Source: Haloferax denitrificans ATCC 35960
Lineage (GTDB): Archaea; Halobacteriota; Halobacteria; Halobacteriales; Haloferacaceae
Direction: 5' to 3'
NCBI RefSeq assembly: GCF_000337795.1
Contig: NZ_AOLP01000006.1
Span: 39,823 to 103,822 of the forward strand
Length of the DNA stretch: 64,000 nucleotides
The notes under the pieces were generated by a model. It did no database searches, was not told the DNA's origin, and saw only the letters and a program-made list of their open reading frames with translations. Position 1 is the stretch's first letter. Each line of letters begins with the position of its first letter. Of this stretch, positions 10,301 to 18,441 are shown piece by piece. A program made the position numbers and the translations under genes.

Positions 10301-11170
10301 GGTGTCCTCTTCGGTCGCCTCCTCGGGGGGCATGACGCCGTCGCCGATGAGCGAGCGGGAAGTCGTCTCGTCGTCGCTGACGACGCCGAAGACGAACCGG
10401 ATGTAGTCGTCGTAAAACTCGTCGGTAATCTCCTCTTGGGTCTGCTTGATGACCTGCCGGGCGTCCCCCGCGATGGACGTGAAGTTCTCGAACTCGAAGG
10501 TGCGGATGAGCCGGACGACTCGCTCCCGGTCGGCGTCGAAGAGGGCTTCTGTCGGTGGTTCCTGCTTGCCGGTCTGGTTCTCGAAGAGGGCGACGAAAAC
10601 CGGCTGTAAATCCACTTCCTCGATAATGTTGTGGGTATAGGTGTCCGGGTCGTAGCGGACGAAGTACCACCGGAGGCCGTCGGTGGCGAAGCCGAAGTCG
10701 GATTCGAATTCCCGTTGGCTCAGCCAGTCTCGGACCTGGCCGACGCCGTGTTCCCGGCTATCGAGGTCTTTGTTGATTGGTTCGGCCTCGATGAGCAGGC
10801 GTGTGGAGTCGATGTCAGCATAGTCCCGAAGGGAAACCGTGTAGTCTGCAACCATCGTCCGCCCGCCCGAGAGTCCACCCGCTTCGGTCGAATACTCGTG
10901 ACCGAGCGCGTCAAGGAGCGGATTGATGACGGCGTCTTGGGTGAAGGACTCGGGTTGGAGACCGTCGCGGGTCATGCTTCCCCGAAGCAGGTAGGAACCG
11001 GCTCCGGCCCGGAGCATCTTCCCGAGCGTCTCGTCTTTGATTTGCTTCCGGAGATTCGCAATCGTCTCGTCAAGTACGTCAATGAGGTCGGTGACTTCGT
11101 CGTCAGAAACCTTCGTCTCGAAGGCCTCTTCGACGAACTCAGTAGGTGAGGGAGATGTTGTGGATGACAT
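7340..11170 (-). CDS. Type IIG (Eco57I-like) restriction-modification enzyme
   Basis: A 1276-residue single-chain enzyme. The N-terminal region has a nuclease-like core around D109 and E128-A-E130, where most PD-(D/E)XK enzymes have ExK. It is followed by a helical connector, then an N6-adenine methyltransferase: SAM-binding motif I VVDPAMGSGHF (517-527), VYGVDIV (motif II region) and catalytic NPPW (732-735). The last 500 residues would be the target-recognition part. The end (ADFHQVQNPRLMNDAYFE) matches haloarchaeal Eco57I/PglX-like proteins. No separate R, M or S gene is nearby, supporting a stand-alone enzyme. It may be expressed with the downstream Argonaute. The 3' third uses more AT-rich codons than the GC-rich middle, so it may be a recombinant target-recognition region. 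Confidence 0.88.
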   Translation of the reverse strand: MSSTTSPSPTEFVEEAFETKVSDDEVTDLIDVLDETIANLRKQIKDETLGKMLRAGAGSYLLRGSMTRDGLQPESFTQDAVINPLLDALGHEYSTEAGGLSGGRTMVADYTVSLRDYADIDSTRLLIEAEPINKDLDSREHGVGQVRDWLSQREFESDFGFATDGLRWYFVRYDPDTYTHNIIEEVDLQPVFVALFENQTGKQEPPTEALFDADRERVVRLIRTFEFENFTSIAGDARQVIKQTQEEITDEFYDDYIRFVFGVVSDDETTSRSLIGDGVMPPEEATEEDTRLFAVELMNRLIFIKFLEDKSLVQPNLLRTLKDTYENGIYGGTFYDEFLQLLFYDVMNNKPEDRPSTVQNIDLFNGIPYLNGGLFRPTINGDDFDEDDFDVRNSVLYSIIDLLEGYSFSAGGAPTDLDPSILGNVFEKTINYITSDNADTNKELGAYYTPSEITRFCAEETVRPALLDRFQTTLVEECDWPEHSVTGFESVYELIDELPGRWGTISALLATVDDFRVVDPAMGSGHFLTSVLEEIVNIRKALYARNEQYPDEYRLKKTTVLNNVYGVDIVGPAVEIGKLRLWLSVISELTEENVDELADDDALALPNIAFNLRAGNSLIGYTGFPETTDNGEYTLGSFSEDTVRDRYRNIIEDIQKHEQAIDSETAEEYRQSALKKLEKARKELIDDIHADFVAAGINDITPEAVEAMQPFNWVLEFAEVYADGGFDVIVGNPPWDRIKPLRDDFFSRYDREFRTYLPEAKDARQEELLGDPVIAEGWEDYKRNIKIQADYFNNSETYELQRPTIAGRTEGTENDLSALFLERVFQIARDDGYVAQILPGTIFTGSSGKDLRTHLLDNTRVDVMAHFMNHGIFDNIDTRYKFTVITFENRGQTEEIRSLYREGDVDVLQSLNEDAFWTPRAVLEQYSPEARVFPLLKSESESEVLETIIQHPSISEQSTGNWSAKPYRELDRTNDADRFVESESAGDYPVLGGKNIYQFVHDSTYLDIDSPEFWSVENPPEKSAKYRVREKSLPKLKRAVYDAFDGTGSQVGFVNGLLEERRGEPLSKKDVLLDCTEYRIVYRDITSATNERTLVASVIPKGIVCHNKLHTIRPYTLNPSDQDLDKPTLHDVYERVFDDRELFVALGLINSIPFDFLMKTKIDTTVVMYKFEESQVPKLTKGDDWFDYIWTRAARLNCYGDAFEEMRERLGGIEPATDMDERREVQAELDAAAFHAYGLDREQTAFVLADFHQVQNPRLMNDAYFEMVLEKYDELA

Positions 11171-11413
11171 GAGTTGGAGGCTGTATCCTGAGTTGTTAGT
11201 ATTCAGAAATCAACCTCCAATAAACCTGTATGGTCGCAGGAGAAAAAACGTCGAAGTTGGCTTCCAAGACGAGTCTTTACTCGGGACGCAAAACCACGGA
11301 ATCTTTTCAGGCCCACCGACTACCAGATCAAGAATGTTGAAAACTGGTTTCGATCAATTTCGCGACATTCAACATCGAATTTATCGGAGACAGAATGCCA
11401 CAACAGCACTATT

Positions 11414-12064
11414 TTATTGATTGCAGGCAGCCTTCACTGTCAGAATCTCCAGCACTGCCTCAGGGCTCCTTGACAGATCTATTGCTTCGTTTATTTGTTC
11501 GGTGTTTTTGAGGATGTCTCCTTTGTCTTTAGTAATGAAAACCCCAGAGCCGCCATTCCCACTCCAGTCGGACGCATCCACCAACACTTGTCTGTCCATC
11601 CGATTCCGGACGGCCCCCTGTAGATATCGTTTTAGCATGGCGTCCGAACTTGCTTCAAGTACTGAGTCGAGTTCCTCATAGATACCCTGCCGTCGGTCCT
11701 CGACTTGCATATGATATTCCCGAAGTTGCCGAAGAAGCTCTTCTTTATTACTCTCGCTCAGTTCGTCGACGACGCGCTGGACGAAGCTCCGGTCGTGGTT
11801 AGTGATATACTCCGGATTATCGCGATCATCAACCGGATACTCTTCGAGTCTACCGTCGTCGTACAAGATGTAGTCGACAATATCTGAATATATGAACTCG
11901 CGGGAATCACATCTCTCGTCGAACTCAGACTCAACGGTCGTGCTGATTAGTTTGCTACTATCGTGTTGTTCGAACAATTGCTCAGAGTAGTAACTTCTCT
12001 CGAGCCATGCTTGCACGTAATTGAGGAGAACACAAGTGTCTAGAAATAGTTCCGTTGCAGCCAT
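11414..12064 (-). CDS. PIN-domain-like protein, probable toxin RNase
   Basis: 216 residues starting MAATELFLDTCVLLNYVQ, the typical first PIN strand with an acidic residue (D9). A second acidic site is ESEFDER and a late strand is GSGVFITKDKGDI with aspartates where PIN metal ligands fall. The middle is longer than in minimal VapC toxins. It begins 12 bases after the stop of the 12077-13075 gene on the same strand, an antitoxin-then-toxin order. Metal-dependent RNase activity is inferred from fold only. Confidence 0.62.
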   Translation of the reverse strand: MAATELFLDTCVLLNYVQAWLERSYYSEQLFEQHDSSKLISTTVESEFDERCDSREFIYSDIVDYILYDDGRLEEYPVDDRDNPEYITNHDRSFVQRVVDELSESNKEELLRQLREYHMQVEDRRQGIYEELDSVLEASSDAMLKRYLQGAVRNRMDRQVLVDASDWSGNGGSGVFITKDKGDILKNTEQINEAIDLSRSPEAVLEILTVKAACNQ

Positions 12065-12076
12065 CGGTTTACCTGA

Positions 12077-13075
12077 TTAATTTGATAGATATCGATTTGT
12101 TAGTTCGGCAATTAGTTCCATCGATTGACTATTGTCTGGCTCGGGGTACTTCACATCGCCATCTAACAATCCGGCAGCTCGACAGTCCTCAGCTAAATCC
12201 TCCAAACCCCTCGAATACCTAGGTTCAAAATTGTCGAGTTTCTGACTCCTGTCGGCGATTATTTCATCACACCGGGGGCCACGTGCAGTATTTAATGATA
12301 TTACGAGTGCAGGCAGTTTCCAAGCGTTGTGGTAGTGAAATTCGTCAAGCTTTGAGATACATCTAATCTGTTCATCACCCACGTCTGCTGCGTTCATATT
12401 TGAAAGCCCAAACAAAGCCCGTTCCAGCAAGTCCGTGTAGCGTTTGTACTGAGGCATCGCCTTTCGAAGGTCCGAGTCCGCAGAGAGTTCCAAGTGTATA
12501 CGCGATATTTTCCTCCCAATATCCTCGTAGCGAACGTTTACTGACGGCTGTTCCTCTTCAAAGCTACTGAGCCCAGTTTGGAGTGTCGAATCAGATGAAT
12601 CTAATTCGTTGACAGTCTCGTCGAGAAGCGTGCGGACACTGTGGACGCTCAGATACAATTCCTGGTACTCATCGGGTGCTTCGGAACTGTAGAAGTCCTC
12701 AAGGAACTCATATTTGCTTTTCACTAGCCAGTGAACATACTCGTCGAAGAATTCTGCATACTCCTCCTCTCGTTCTGTTGGCGAGTACGGTATCGAATCG
12801 TCCGCAAACGATTCGTTCACGTCTGGAGTTACTGTTTGTGCAGTGGTCTGGTACGACGGTTTGAACGAGCTCGAAGAACGTGCTTTGACGCCGGCGAGGT
12901 ACCAGCTGTACGTGTACGGGCAGTCAAACTCGTCTGCCGCCATATACACGAGCTTCTCAAGTTTTGTTTTCGTGACGTAGCGGGGGTCAGCAGAGATATC
13001 ATCATGCCGTTGGACAGCCAAGGCTAAGCCGGTTAATATGTCATCAACCACACTCACCTCTGGGCCTTCCGGCAT
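12077..13075 (-). CDS. Conserved protein with Panacea/DUF4065-like N-terminus, possible antitoxin
   Basis: 332 residues. The segment TKLEKLVYMAADEF followed by TYSWYLAGVKA resembles the Panacea (SocA/DUF4065) signature KLxKLlYya...lyGp. Panacea proteins are antitoxins that pair with many toxin folds, so with the PIN-like protein downstream this looks like a toxin-antitoxin unit. The rest of the protein is helical and unrecognised. ATG 13075 is chosen over a TTG 27 bases upstream because the extra codons lie in an AT-rich TATA-like stretch (13082-13100) that is better read as promoter. The fold assignment is tentative. Confidence 0.5.
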   Translation of the reverse strand: MPEGPEVSVVDDILTGLALAVQRHDDISADPRYVTKTKLEKLVYMAADEFDCPYTYSWYLAGVKARSSSSFKPSYQTTAQTVTPDVNESFADDSIPYSPTEREEEYAEFFDEYVHWLVKSKYEFLEDFYSSEAPDEYQELYLSVHSVRTLLDETVNELDSSDSTLQTGLSSFEEEQPSVNVRYEDIGRKISRIHLELSADSDLRKAMPQYKRYTDLLERALFGLSNMNAADVGDEQIRCISKLDEFHYHNAWKLPALVISLNTARGPRCDEIIADRSQKLDNFEPRYSRGLEDLAEDCRAAGLLDGDVKYPEPDNSQSMELIAELTNRYLSN

Positions 13076-13461
13076 ATTCGTTAATATATTGTTATATTTC
13101 AACGGTATGAATCTTCTGTGACGTCTCGACAGAGGGATAGGGGTTCGACCACCAGCTTCACTGATTTGTTGTCATCCCTTATTGTAAGACGAAATCGGCC
13201 CCACCCACGATCTCACTCTTCACCGCATCGACGAGATGGGCACCATGTAAGGCAGGGTACGTACTTTGCGAAACACGGAGAGATGGAGGGCGTCAGCGGA
13301 CGACCGAACCGCGGACTTGCTTGGGAGGGGTGCCTCTGACGACAGCAGTTTCAAATTGGTCAAGTCACTAACAACCAGTCTATTGTCTGGAAAGTGTCTG
13401 GCGGGATTACGACAATCCACACCCCAGGCGTCGAATGTAAAATCAGGCGACAGGGACGCTT
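13076..13461. other. Intergenic region with one origin-type iteron
   Basis: About 385 bases between the Panacea-like gene and the 3' end of the Orc1 gene. It holds the TATA-like promoter region of the former (13082-13100) and a single 22-bp repeat at 13419-13440. That repeat matches the origin repeats on the other side of the Orc1 gene. No gene was seen. Confidence 0.5.
13419..13440 (+). repeat. Outlying Orc1-type iteron
   Basis: ACACCCCA, three variable bases, then GTCGAATGTAA: identical in its fixed parts to repeats in the cluster at 14765-15260. It lies just beyond the 3' end of the Orc1 gene, so the gene is bracketed by binding-site-like repeats. Confidence 0.65.
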
Positions 13462-14721
13462 TCAGGGAATCAATGGTTGCCCACCAAGCGGCTCGAATCG
13501 CGAGTCCCGAAGGATAACCGCCTGGACGATGTCTGAGTCCTCGAGTAGATGGTAGAGGTAGGGAGTGACGCCTCGTCCCCGTCCCCTCCCGACAACGCGT
13601 TCGGTCCGTCCGAGAATATCGAGAAACACGGCCTCGTTAAGCCGGTCATTCATCCGGCGTTGCGAGAGTGTATCCATGTCCAGTTGGTTTGTGATGTACC
13701 TGTAGACCTCGTAAATCTCGTTGCTCGAAAACTCGGCCTCATTCTTGGACTCAACGAGTGCCGCGAGCGCGAGAATTGGTGCTTTTGCCTGGGTTGGTTG
13801 GTCTTTGAGTAAGGCAGCAAAGCGGTCCATGTCAGCCTTATCGCGAGCGTCCTTGACGTGTTGATCAGTTACTTTCTCAGCATCGCTATTCTTCGCGAGT
13901 TCGCCCGCGTTTCGGAGGATGTCTAGTGCCTTCCTGGCGTCGCCATGTTCTTGTGCTGCGTACGCCGCACAGAGCGGGATGACGTCGTCAGTAATCACGC
14001 CCGGTCTGAAGGCGTCCTTACGATTCTCCATAATAGCACGGAGTTGATTCGCATCGTACGGGGGGAAGATGAATTCAGTATCTTGGAGACTACTCAACAC
14101 ACGTTCGTCGAGCGATTTTTTGAACGAGATTTTGTTGCTGATCGCGATGATCCCCAGATTGCACGAATCAATCTTCCCAGCCTCACCAGCACGCGAGAGT
14201 TGCATCAGAACTTCGTTCTCTTGCAGTTTGTCGATTTCGTCGAGAATGACGATCACGACATCATAGAGTTCGTCGAGGATTTGCCAGAGTCGATGATAGT
14301 ACGCGTCGGTCGAGAGCCCTGTTTCGGGGATAGAGATACCAGTCCTCTCGGGGTTATTGAGTTCTCGAGCAAGGTTGACGACGACACGGGTTTCGGTAGA
14401 CGATTGTGTACAGTCAACGTATGCTCGACCCATATCCACGCCTTGATTTCCGGCATAGCGTTGGGCACTCCGTGTGACGTGTTTCGTGACGAGAGACTTT
14501 CCCGTTCCAGTTTTCCCGTAGATAAGCGTGTTCCGCGGCGAGCCACCGCTGATAGCTGGATGAAGGGAAGACACGATATTCTCAATCTCCTCGTCCCGTC
14601 CGATGATGCGGTCCTCGTTAGGGATGTGGTCGATCTCGAGCAGTTGTTTTCGCTCGAATATCGGGTCCTCAGCAGCCCACATTTCATCAAGTGAGCTTTG
14701 TTCCTTGCCGCCTGAATCCAT
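13462..14721 (-). CDS. Orc1/Cdc6 replication initiator
   Basis: 419 residues. The AAA+ core has Walker A YGKTGTGKS (68-76), Walker B VIVILDEIDKL, sensor 1 IAISNKISF and the sensor 2 region GDARKALDILR. A C-terminal winged helix (about 310-419) binds origin repeats. It initiates replication at the adjacent iteron cluster and is probably autoregulated by it. The gene is read away from the origin, with the ATG at 14721 only 44 bases from the nearest repeat. It differs clearly from the second initiator at 26286, so the two belong to different origins. Confidence 0.95.
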   Translation of the reverse strand: MDSGGKEQSSLDEMWAAEDPIFERKQLLEIDHIPNEDRIIGRDEEIENIVSSLHPAISGGSPRNTLIYGKTGTGKSLVTKHVTRSAQRYAGNQGVDMGRAYVDCTQSSTETRVVVNLARELNNPERTGISIPETGLSTDAYYHRLWQILDELYDVVIVILDEIDKLQENEVLMQLSRAGEAGKIDSCNLGIIAISNKISFKKSLDERVLSSLQDTEFIFPPYDANQLRAIMENRKDAFRPGVITDDVIPLCAAYAAQEHGDARKALDILRNAGELAKNSDAEKVTDQHVKDARDKADMDRFAALLKDQPTQAKAPILALAALVESKNEAEFSSNEIYEVYRYITNQLDMDTLSQRRMNDRLNEAVFLDILGRTERVVGRGRGRGVTPYLYHLLEDSDIVQAVILRDSRFEPLGGQPLIP

Positions 14722-14764
14722 ACAATCGACACCCGGTGGAGATCATATAAATATAGGGTAATTC

Positions 14765-15260
14765 ACACCCCATGCGTCGAATGTAAGAACCACCATAGAC
14801 GGTCGTTTGAACCTATTAACTGCGTATTCAAGAACCACTTAGACATCCAAGCGTCGATTGTAACACACACCCCAACTGTCGAGTGTAAACCTCGCTTCGA
14901 CGCGGGTCTGCACCGGGAGTGCACCCTAGGTCTCGAATGTAAATCGGCCCATCCTGACGTTACAAAACACTCGCTTAGCGTCGGCCAAGCAGACACACCC
15001 CACCTGTCGAAAGTAAATACCCGGTGAATACGGTCGACAGAAGCTCTATCGCCCCGTAGGATGAGGCCCAACAAGCATAGTGTCTCGTCTAATTGGTATA
15101 CGGAATTCGTTTTCGTGTATTCGACTTATACTTTCCGCTAATTAGATATGTCCGCGAGCAGAGAATCGAACAATCGAAGTGGGCTCAGGCACTTTCAACC
15201 GGCAATCTGAGTCCCCTTACCCCATCTATTTCGAGCGTTTACATTCGACACCTGGGGTGT
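14765..15260. other. Replication origin 1: iteron cluster upstream of Orc1
   Basis: Repeats with consensus ACACCCCA, three variable bases, GTCGAATGTAA lie at 14765-14786, 14867-14888, 14921-14942 and 14995-15016 on the plus strand. A shorter degenerate copy is at 14843-14863 and an inverted copy at 15239-15260. Direct copies facing an inverted copy across about 220 bases are typical of haloarchaeal origins, where Orc1 binds the repeats (ORBs) and the intervening AT-rich DNA melts. The stretch 15080-15160 is comparatively AT-rich. No other gene was seen between 14722 and 15300. Confidence 0.82.
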
Positions 15261-15300
15261 GGGTGTCGTGGTAATAATTCAGACAAGAATACAACTCGTG

Positions 15301-15380
15301 CAATACGATTATTTCGAATGGCCGCATCAAGCTCTTGACGGACGAACGCCAGCCAAGGTGGTCCTAAACTGGACAGTGCC
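15301..15380 (+). mobile_element. Remnant of an IS6-family element (3' end)
   Basis: The frame reads QYDYFEWPHQALDGRTPAKV, clearly the C-terminus of an IS6-type transposase like that of the intact copy nearby (QYYNFQRPHQALNGRTPVEK). It is followed by GGACAGTGCC, resembling the IS right end. Only about 80 bases survive. It is a diverged older element, not a duplicate of the neighbouring one. Confidence 0.7.
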
Positions 15381-15556
15381 TCGGAAGCAAATGTGTCCTA
15401 TAGATTATAATCACCGCGTGACATTACCGTCGTAGGACTATGCTCGGACTTTCAGCTCAAGAGGTTCTACGGGTTCTAACGGTACTGGTGTCGTTTGTCG
15501 TTGCCTCAGCACCTATACTCTACCCAGACTACTCATTCTTCACAAAGAGAGCAAAC

Positions 15557-16301
15557 GGCACTGTCTAGTTAAGTCAGTTTGAGAAGCGAGCAGGTCGTTG
15601 AGTTAATTTGGGATGAAGCTCGCAGACCTGCTCAGCGAGTGCTTTGCGGTGGATTTAGAAGAAACTTGGGAGCGTGAGCGGACGGCAACGCCCGTCAGGG
15701 CGTTCGCCGTCCAGCTCCACGCGACCGGATGTTCACTCAGAGAGACAAAAGAAATTCTTCGATTACTCGGCGTTGAACGGTCTCATCAAGCTGTTTGGCA
15801 GTGGGTACATCGACTGGCTGACAGCGGTCACAACCCGCCTGAGGCGAAGCCGAAGCGGGTTGCAGTCGACGAAACCGCTGTCAAAATCAATGGCGAGTGG
15901 TCTTGGTTGTATGCTACAATAGACATCGAGACAAAGCTGATTCTTGACGTCGAATTGTTTGGACGACATGGTACCGATCCGGCTGCTGCGTTTCTCCATC
16001 GACTTTCCGAGAAACACGATCTCTCAGAGGCTGTGTTTCTGGTTGATGGCTACGGCTATCAGACTGCCCTCTCTCGGTTAGGATTGAGCGGTCGGCTTGA
16101 CTACGTCGAGCGAAACCTCATCGAAAAATGGTTTCACACCCTCAAAATGCGAGTCGACCGCTTCCATAATTCGTGGGTGGGCAGTCACGGAAGCGTCCGC
16201 GAGTGGTTCATACAATTTGCGCAATACTATAACTTTCAACGACCGCATCAAGCGCTCAACGGACGAACGCCGGTTGAGAAAGTCACTAACTAGACAGTGC
16301 C
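15557..16301 (+). mobile_element. Intact IS6-family insertion sequence (745 bp)
   Basis: The ends are perfect 15-bp inverted repeats: GGCACTGTCTAGTTA at 15557-15571 and its complement at 16287-16301. An 8-bp target duplication GAGCAAAC flanks them at 15549-15556 and 16302-16309, the size IS6 elements make. The element holds a single complete transposase gene. It is structurally competent and recently moved. Confidence 0.95.
15613..16293 (+). CDS. IS6-family transposase
   Basis: 226 residues. An N-terminal helix-turn-helix (about 40-65, SLRETKEILRLLGVERSHQAV) precedes a DDE catalytic core: D86 in VAVDETAV, D145 in LVDGYGY and E171 in NLIEKWFHTLK. Length and motifs match haloarchaeal IS6 transposases. 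It catalyses replicative transposition through cointegrates, which may have helped assemble this mosaic replicon. The start lies 42 bases inside the left terminal repeat. Confidence 0.95.
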   Translation: MKLADLLSECFAVDLEETWERERTATPVRAFAVQLHATGCSLRETKEILRLLGVERSHQAVWQWVHRLADSGHNPPEAKPKRVAVDETAVKINGEWSWLYATIDIETKLILDVELFGRHGTDPAAAFLHRLSEKHDLSEAVFLVDGYGYQTALSRLGLSGRLDYVERNLIEKWFHTLKMRVDRFHNSWVGSHGSVREWFIQFAQYYNFQRPHQALNGRTPVEKVTN

Positions 16302-16800
16302 GAGCAAACAATGGTATCGAGAAGTTGTCACGTATCCGTGAGAAACATGACGACGTGAAACTATCATACTTGGAGGTTGATGATAACGAGTTCCAAGAAA
16401 TCGTTGAGGTCATTGAATTAGTCTACTCGTACAACGGTGACCCAGAGCGTATCTGTATGGCAGTTGGGCCAATTTCTTCGATCGGGGAATTCACTGGGTT
16501 TGGAATGGAGTATGGTATCGGTGAAAACGGAGTGATATATGTCGAAGAGAAAGACGGCAGCCAGGAACTTTTGCAGTGGCGGCCTTGGACCCCCAGTGCT
16601 ACTCTTGGAATGAAGCGCTTGAAGAGGGGAATTAAACAGAGAGCCCAGGAACGGAGCCATACGATTACGGTAGAGTTTGCAGTGTTGTGGGCTACAATTT
16701 CGATTGTCCTCGTCGTTTGAATGGCGATACCAGGCTCTTCTCAGAAGTCCACAAATGGGATACCACCAGTAGATTCAGCATAGGTTAGTCTAATTTGACA

Positions 16801-17274
16801 ACATAAGTCTGATAGAAACCTTCGTCAGCATCTTTCAGAACCCGGCATTAGGAAACCTGTTTTTGCTACTAGCAGCTGTGATTGGTGTTGCGGGGAATTA
16901 CAAACTATATCGGGATCGGCAAAGCCATCGTCGTGACATCCTTCGTGTAGCCCTCCTCTCGGAGATCGTCAGTATGCAGCCAGCTGTTAGAGATCTTGAC
17001 CACCAAAAGCCAGTTGATGAAATGGCTACGGGTTTCCCGGAGTTTTTCCGAAGACGAGAGAGACTCTACTTTCGATACCGGACTACGTAATCTCGACAAG
17101 GTAGATTGGGTTCCTCCAGAGTACCAATCCCATTTAGATGAGGCAAAACAGCAGTTACGCAACGGTAGCGTAGAAGCTTTAGCTGAGTACGAACGAAAAT
17201 CCGCTCTCCGAATAGCATTGGATGAACTCGAAAAGATCGAGTGGGCACCACCGTCGGATGAGGAGAGCGTTTGA
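16801..17274 (+). pseudogene. Frameshifted membrane-anchored protein gene
   Basis: The first frame gives a single-membrane-span start (NLFLLLAAVIGVAGNYKLYRD) followed by LRVALLSEIVSM and ends at 17090. The continuation is in another frame from about 17000 to 17274 (FDTGLRNLDKVDWVPPEYQ...SALRIALDELEKIEWAPPSDE). The two halves read as one protein of about 150 residues broken by a shift near 17000-17070. No good start codon precedes the first half. The family is not recognised. Confidence 0.55.
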
Positions 17275-17451
17275 TAATTGTATCTGAGCTGCCGGAATAC
17301 GGTTTCTGAGAATACTCCTGAGTCGTGAGTCGACTTCTATATCAAGCCGACCAAGACGGTGTGACTGCTCGTCTGTTCGAACGAATTTGGGTGACCCACT
17401 AACGCCCAATCTCGACCGAACACAGCAGTTCTGAATAGAGAGTAACTACCC

Positions 17452-18360
17452 TCACACCCGACTGGCCAACCGATCTTCGAGGTCTCTGACCTCTGCTGTC
17501 TCATCAACGGCTTCCGTCCAACGGCGAGGTAGCTGTGACTGACCAAATCGAGCACCAGCGACTGCCCCAGCGATAGCACCGATCGTGTCTGCATCACCAC
17601 CGCGGTTGACCGCGGTTACAATCGCGTCCTCAAGCGTCGCTGCACCAAGTGCGTCGTGAAGTGCAGTCTGCAGCGAGGACACGACGTATCCAGAGGTTTT
17701 CAATGCGTCCGGAGACTCTCCACAAGCAATCGGTTCGAGCGCATCAGTAAGCGCCACAGGAGCATCACTACCAACGAAGTCAAGTGCGTCACGAAGCGGT
17801 GTGTCAGCGTCCTTGAGAAGACCAGCGATTGTGAGGTTCAACACAGCACATCCCCACGTACATCGAGGATCAGCATGTGTGATTTGGGAGGATTGTCGGC
17901 TCACGTTTACTAGGGTGTCCCAGTCAGTCGCATACGGAATCGCCAGTGGTGGACATCGCATCACGCTGCCGTTCCCAGCGTTTTGCCCTTCCGGAATCGA
18001 ATCCCAGACTGCCTGGCCAGCCTCGTCCCATACTGCACCGTGTTTGAGTCGACTGAGCGCCCGGAGAGTCATCCGTCCAATGTCGAATGGTTCGCTGTCG
18101 TACCACGTTACGAACCTATCAGCGATGTCTCCTGGAGAGAACTCGTCATTTTCTGCAAGACTTCGTGCGATACACAGGGCCTGCTCAGTGTCATCAGTAA
18201 TTGTCCCGGCTGGTTGGTTCCAGGTCCCGTACCCAACCATGTCGGTAAGGCGCCCGTGCTCATTAGCAATTGCTTCTGCAGACGTGAACTCAACTGGTCG
18301 ACCCAGTGCATCTCCACACGCGAGTCCCAACAACACGCCACCGGCCCGATTAGAATCCAT
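17452..18360 (-). CDS. ADP-ribosylglycohydrolase (DraG-type)
   Basis: 302 residues with the DraG/ARH fold signatures. TITDDTEQ (53-60) holds the first metal-binding aspartates, and NRGGDADTIGAIAG (252-265) holds D256 and D258, ligands of the second metal cluster. GNGSVMRCPPL (130-140) is the conserved substrate loop. Such enzymes remove ADP-ribose from proteins or nucleic acids. Some are antitoxins to ADP-ribosylating toxins or act in phage defence. The gene follows a PD-(D/E)XK nuclease-like gene on the same strand with an 81-base gap, so a joint role is possible. No ADP-ribosyltransferase was found nearby. Confidence 0.9.
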   Translation of the reverse strand: MDSNRAGGVLLGLACGDALGRPVEFTSAEAIANEHGRLTDMVGYGTWNQPAGTITDDTEQALCIARSLAENDEFSPGDIADRFVTWYDSEPFDIGRMTLRALSRLKHGAVWDEAGQAVWDSIPEGQNAGNGSVMRCPPLAIPYATDWDTLVNVSRQSSQITHADPRCTWGCAVLNLTIAGLLKDADTPLRDALDFVGSDAPVALTDALEPIACGESPDALKTSGYVVSSLQTALHDALGAATLEDAIVTAVNRGGDADTIGAIAGAVAGARFGQSQLPRRWTEAVDETAEVRDLEDRLASRV

Positions 18361-18441
18361 GTGGAAGGCTCCGGTGACAAATCAGAAATATTTTCGCACA
18401 GATGACGTCACTGGCAAAGGCTTTGCCTTCGGGATTGATGT

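Larger units (their letters stand above)
15440..16720 (+). pseudogene. Membrane-protein gene split by an IS6 insertion
   Basis: Codons 1-39 lie at 15440-15556 (MLGLSAQEVLRVLTVLVS...). After removing the IS and one copy of its 8-bp duplication, the frame continues exactly at 16310 (NGIEKLSRIREKHDD...) to the stop at 16720, giving a 175-residue protein. It has an N-terminal membrane segment (about 11-29), a soluble middle (FTGFGMEYGIGENGVIYVEE) and a C-terminal membrane segment (AVLWATISIVLVV). The family is not recognised. The flanking halves look undamaged, so the insertion is recent. Confidence 0.75.
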
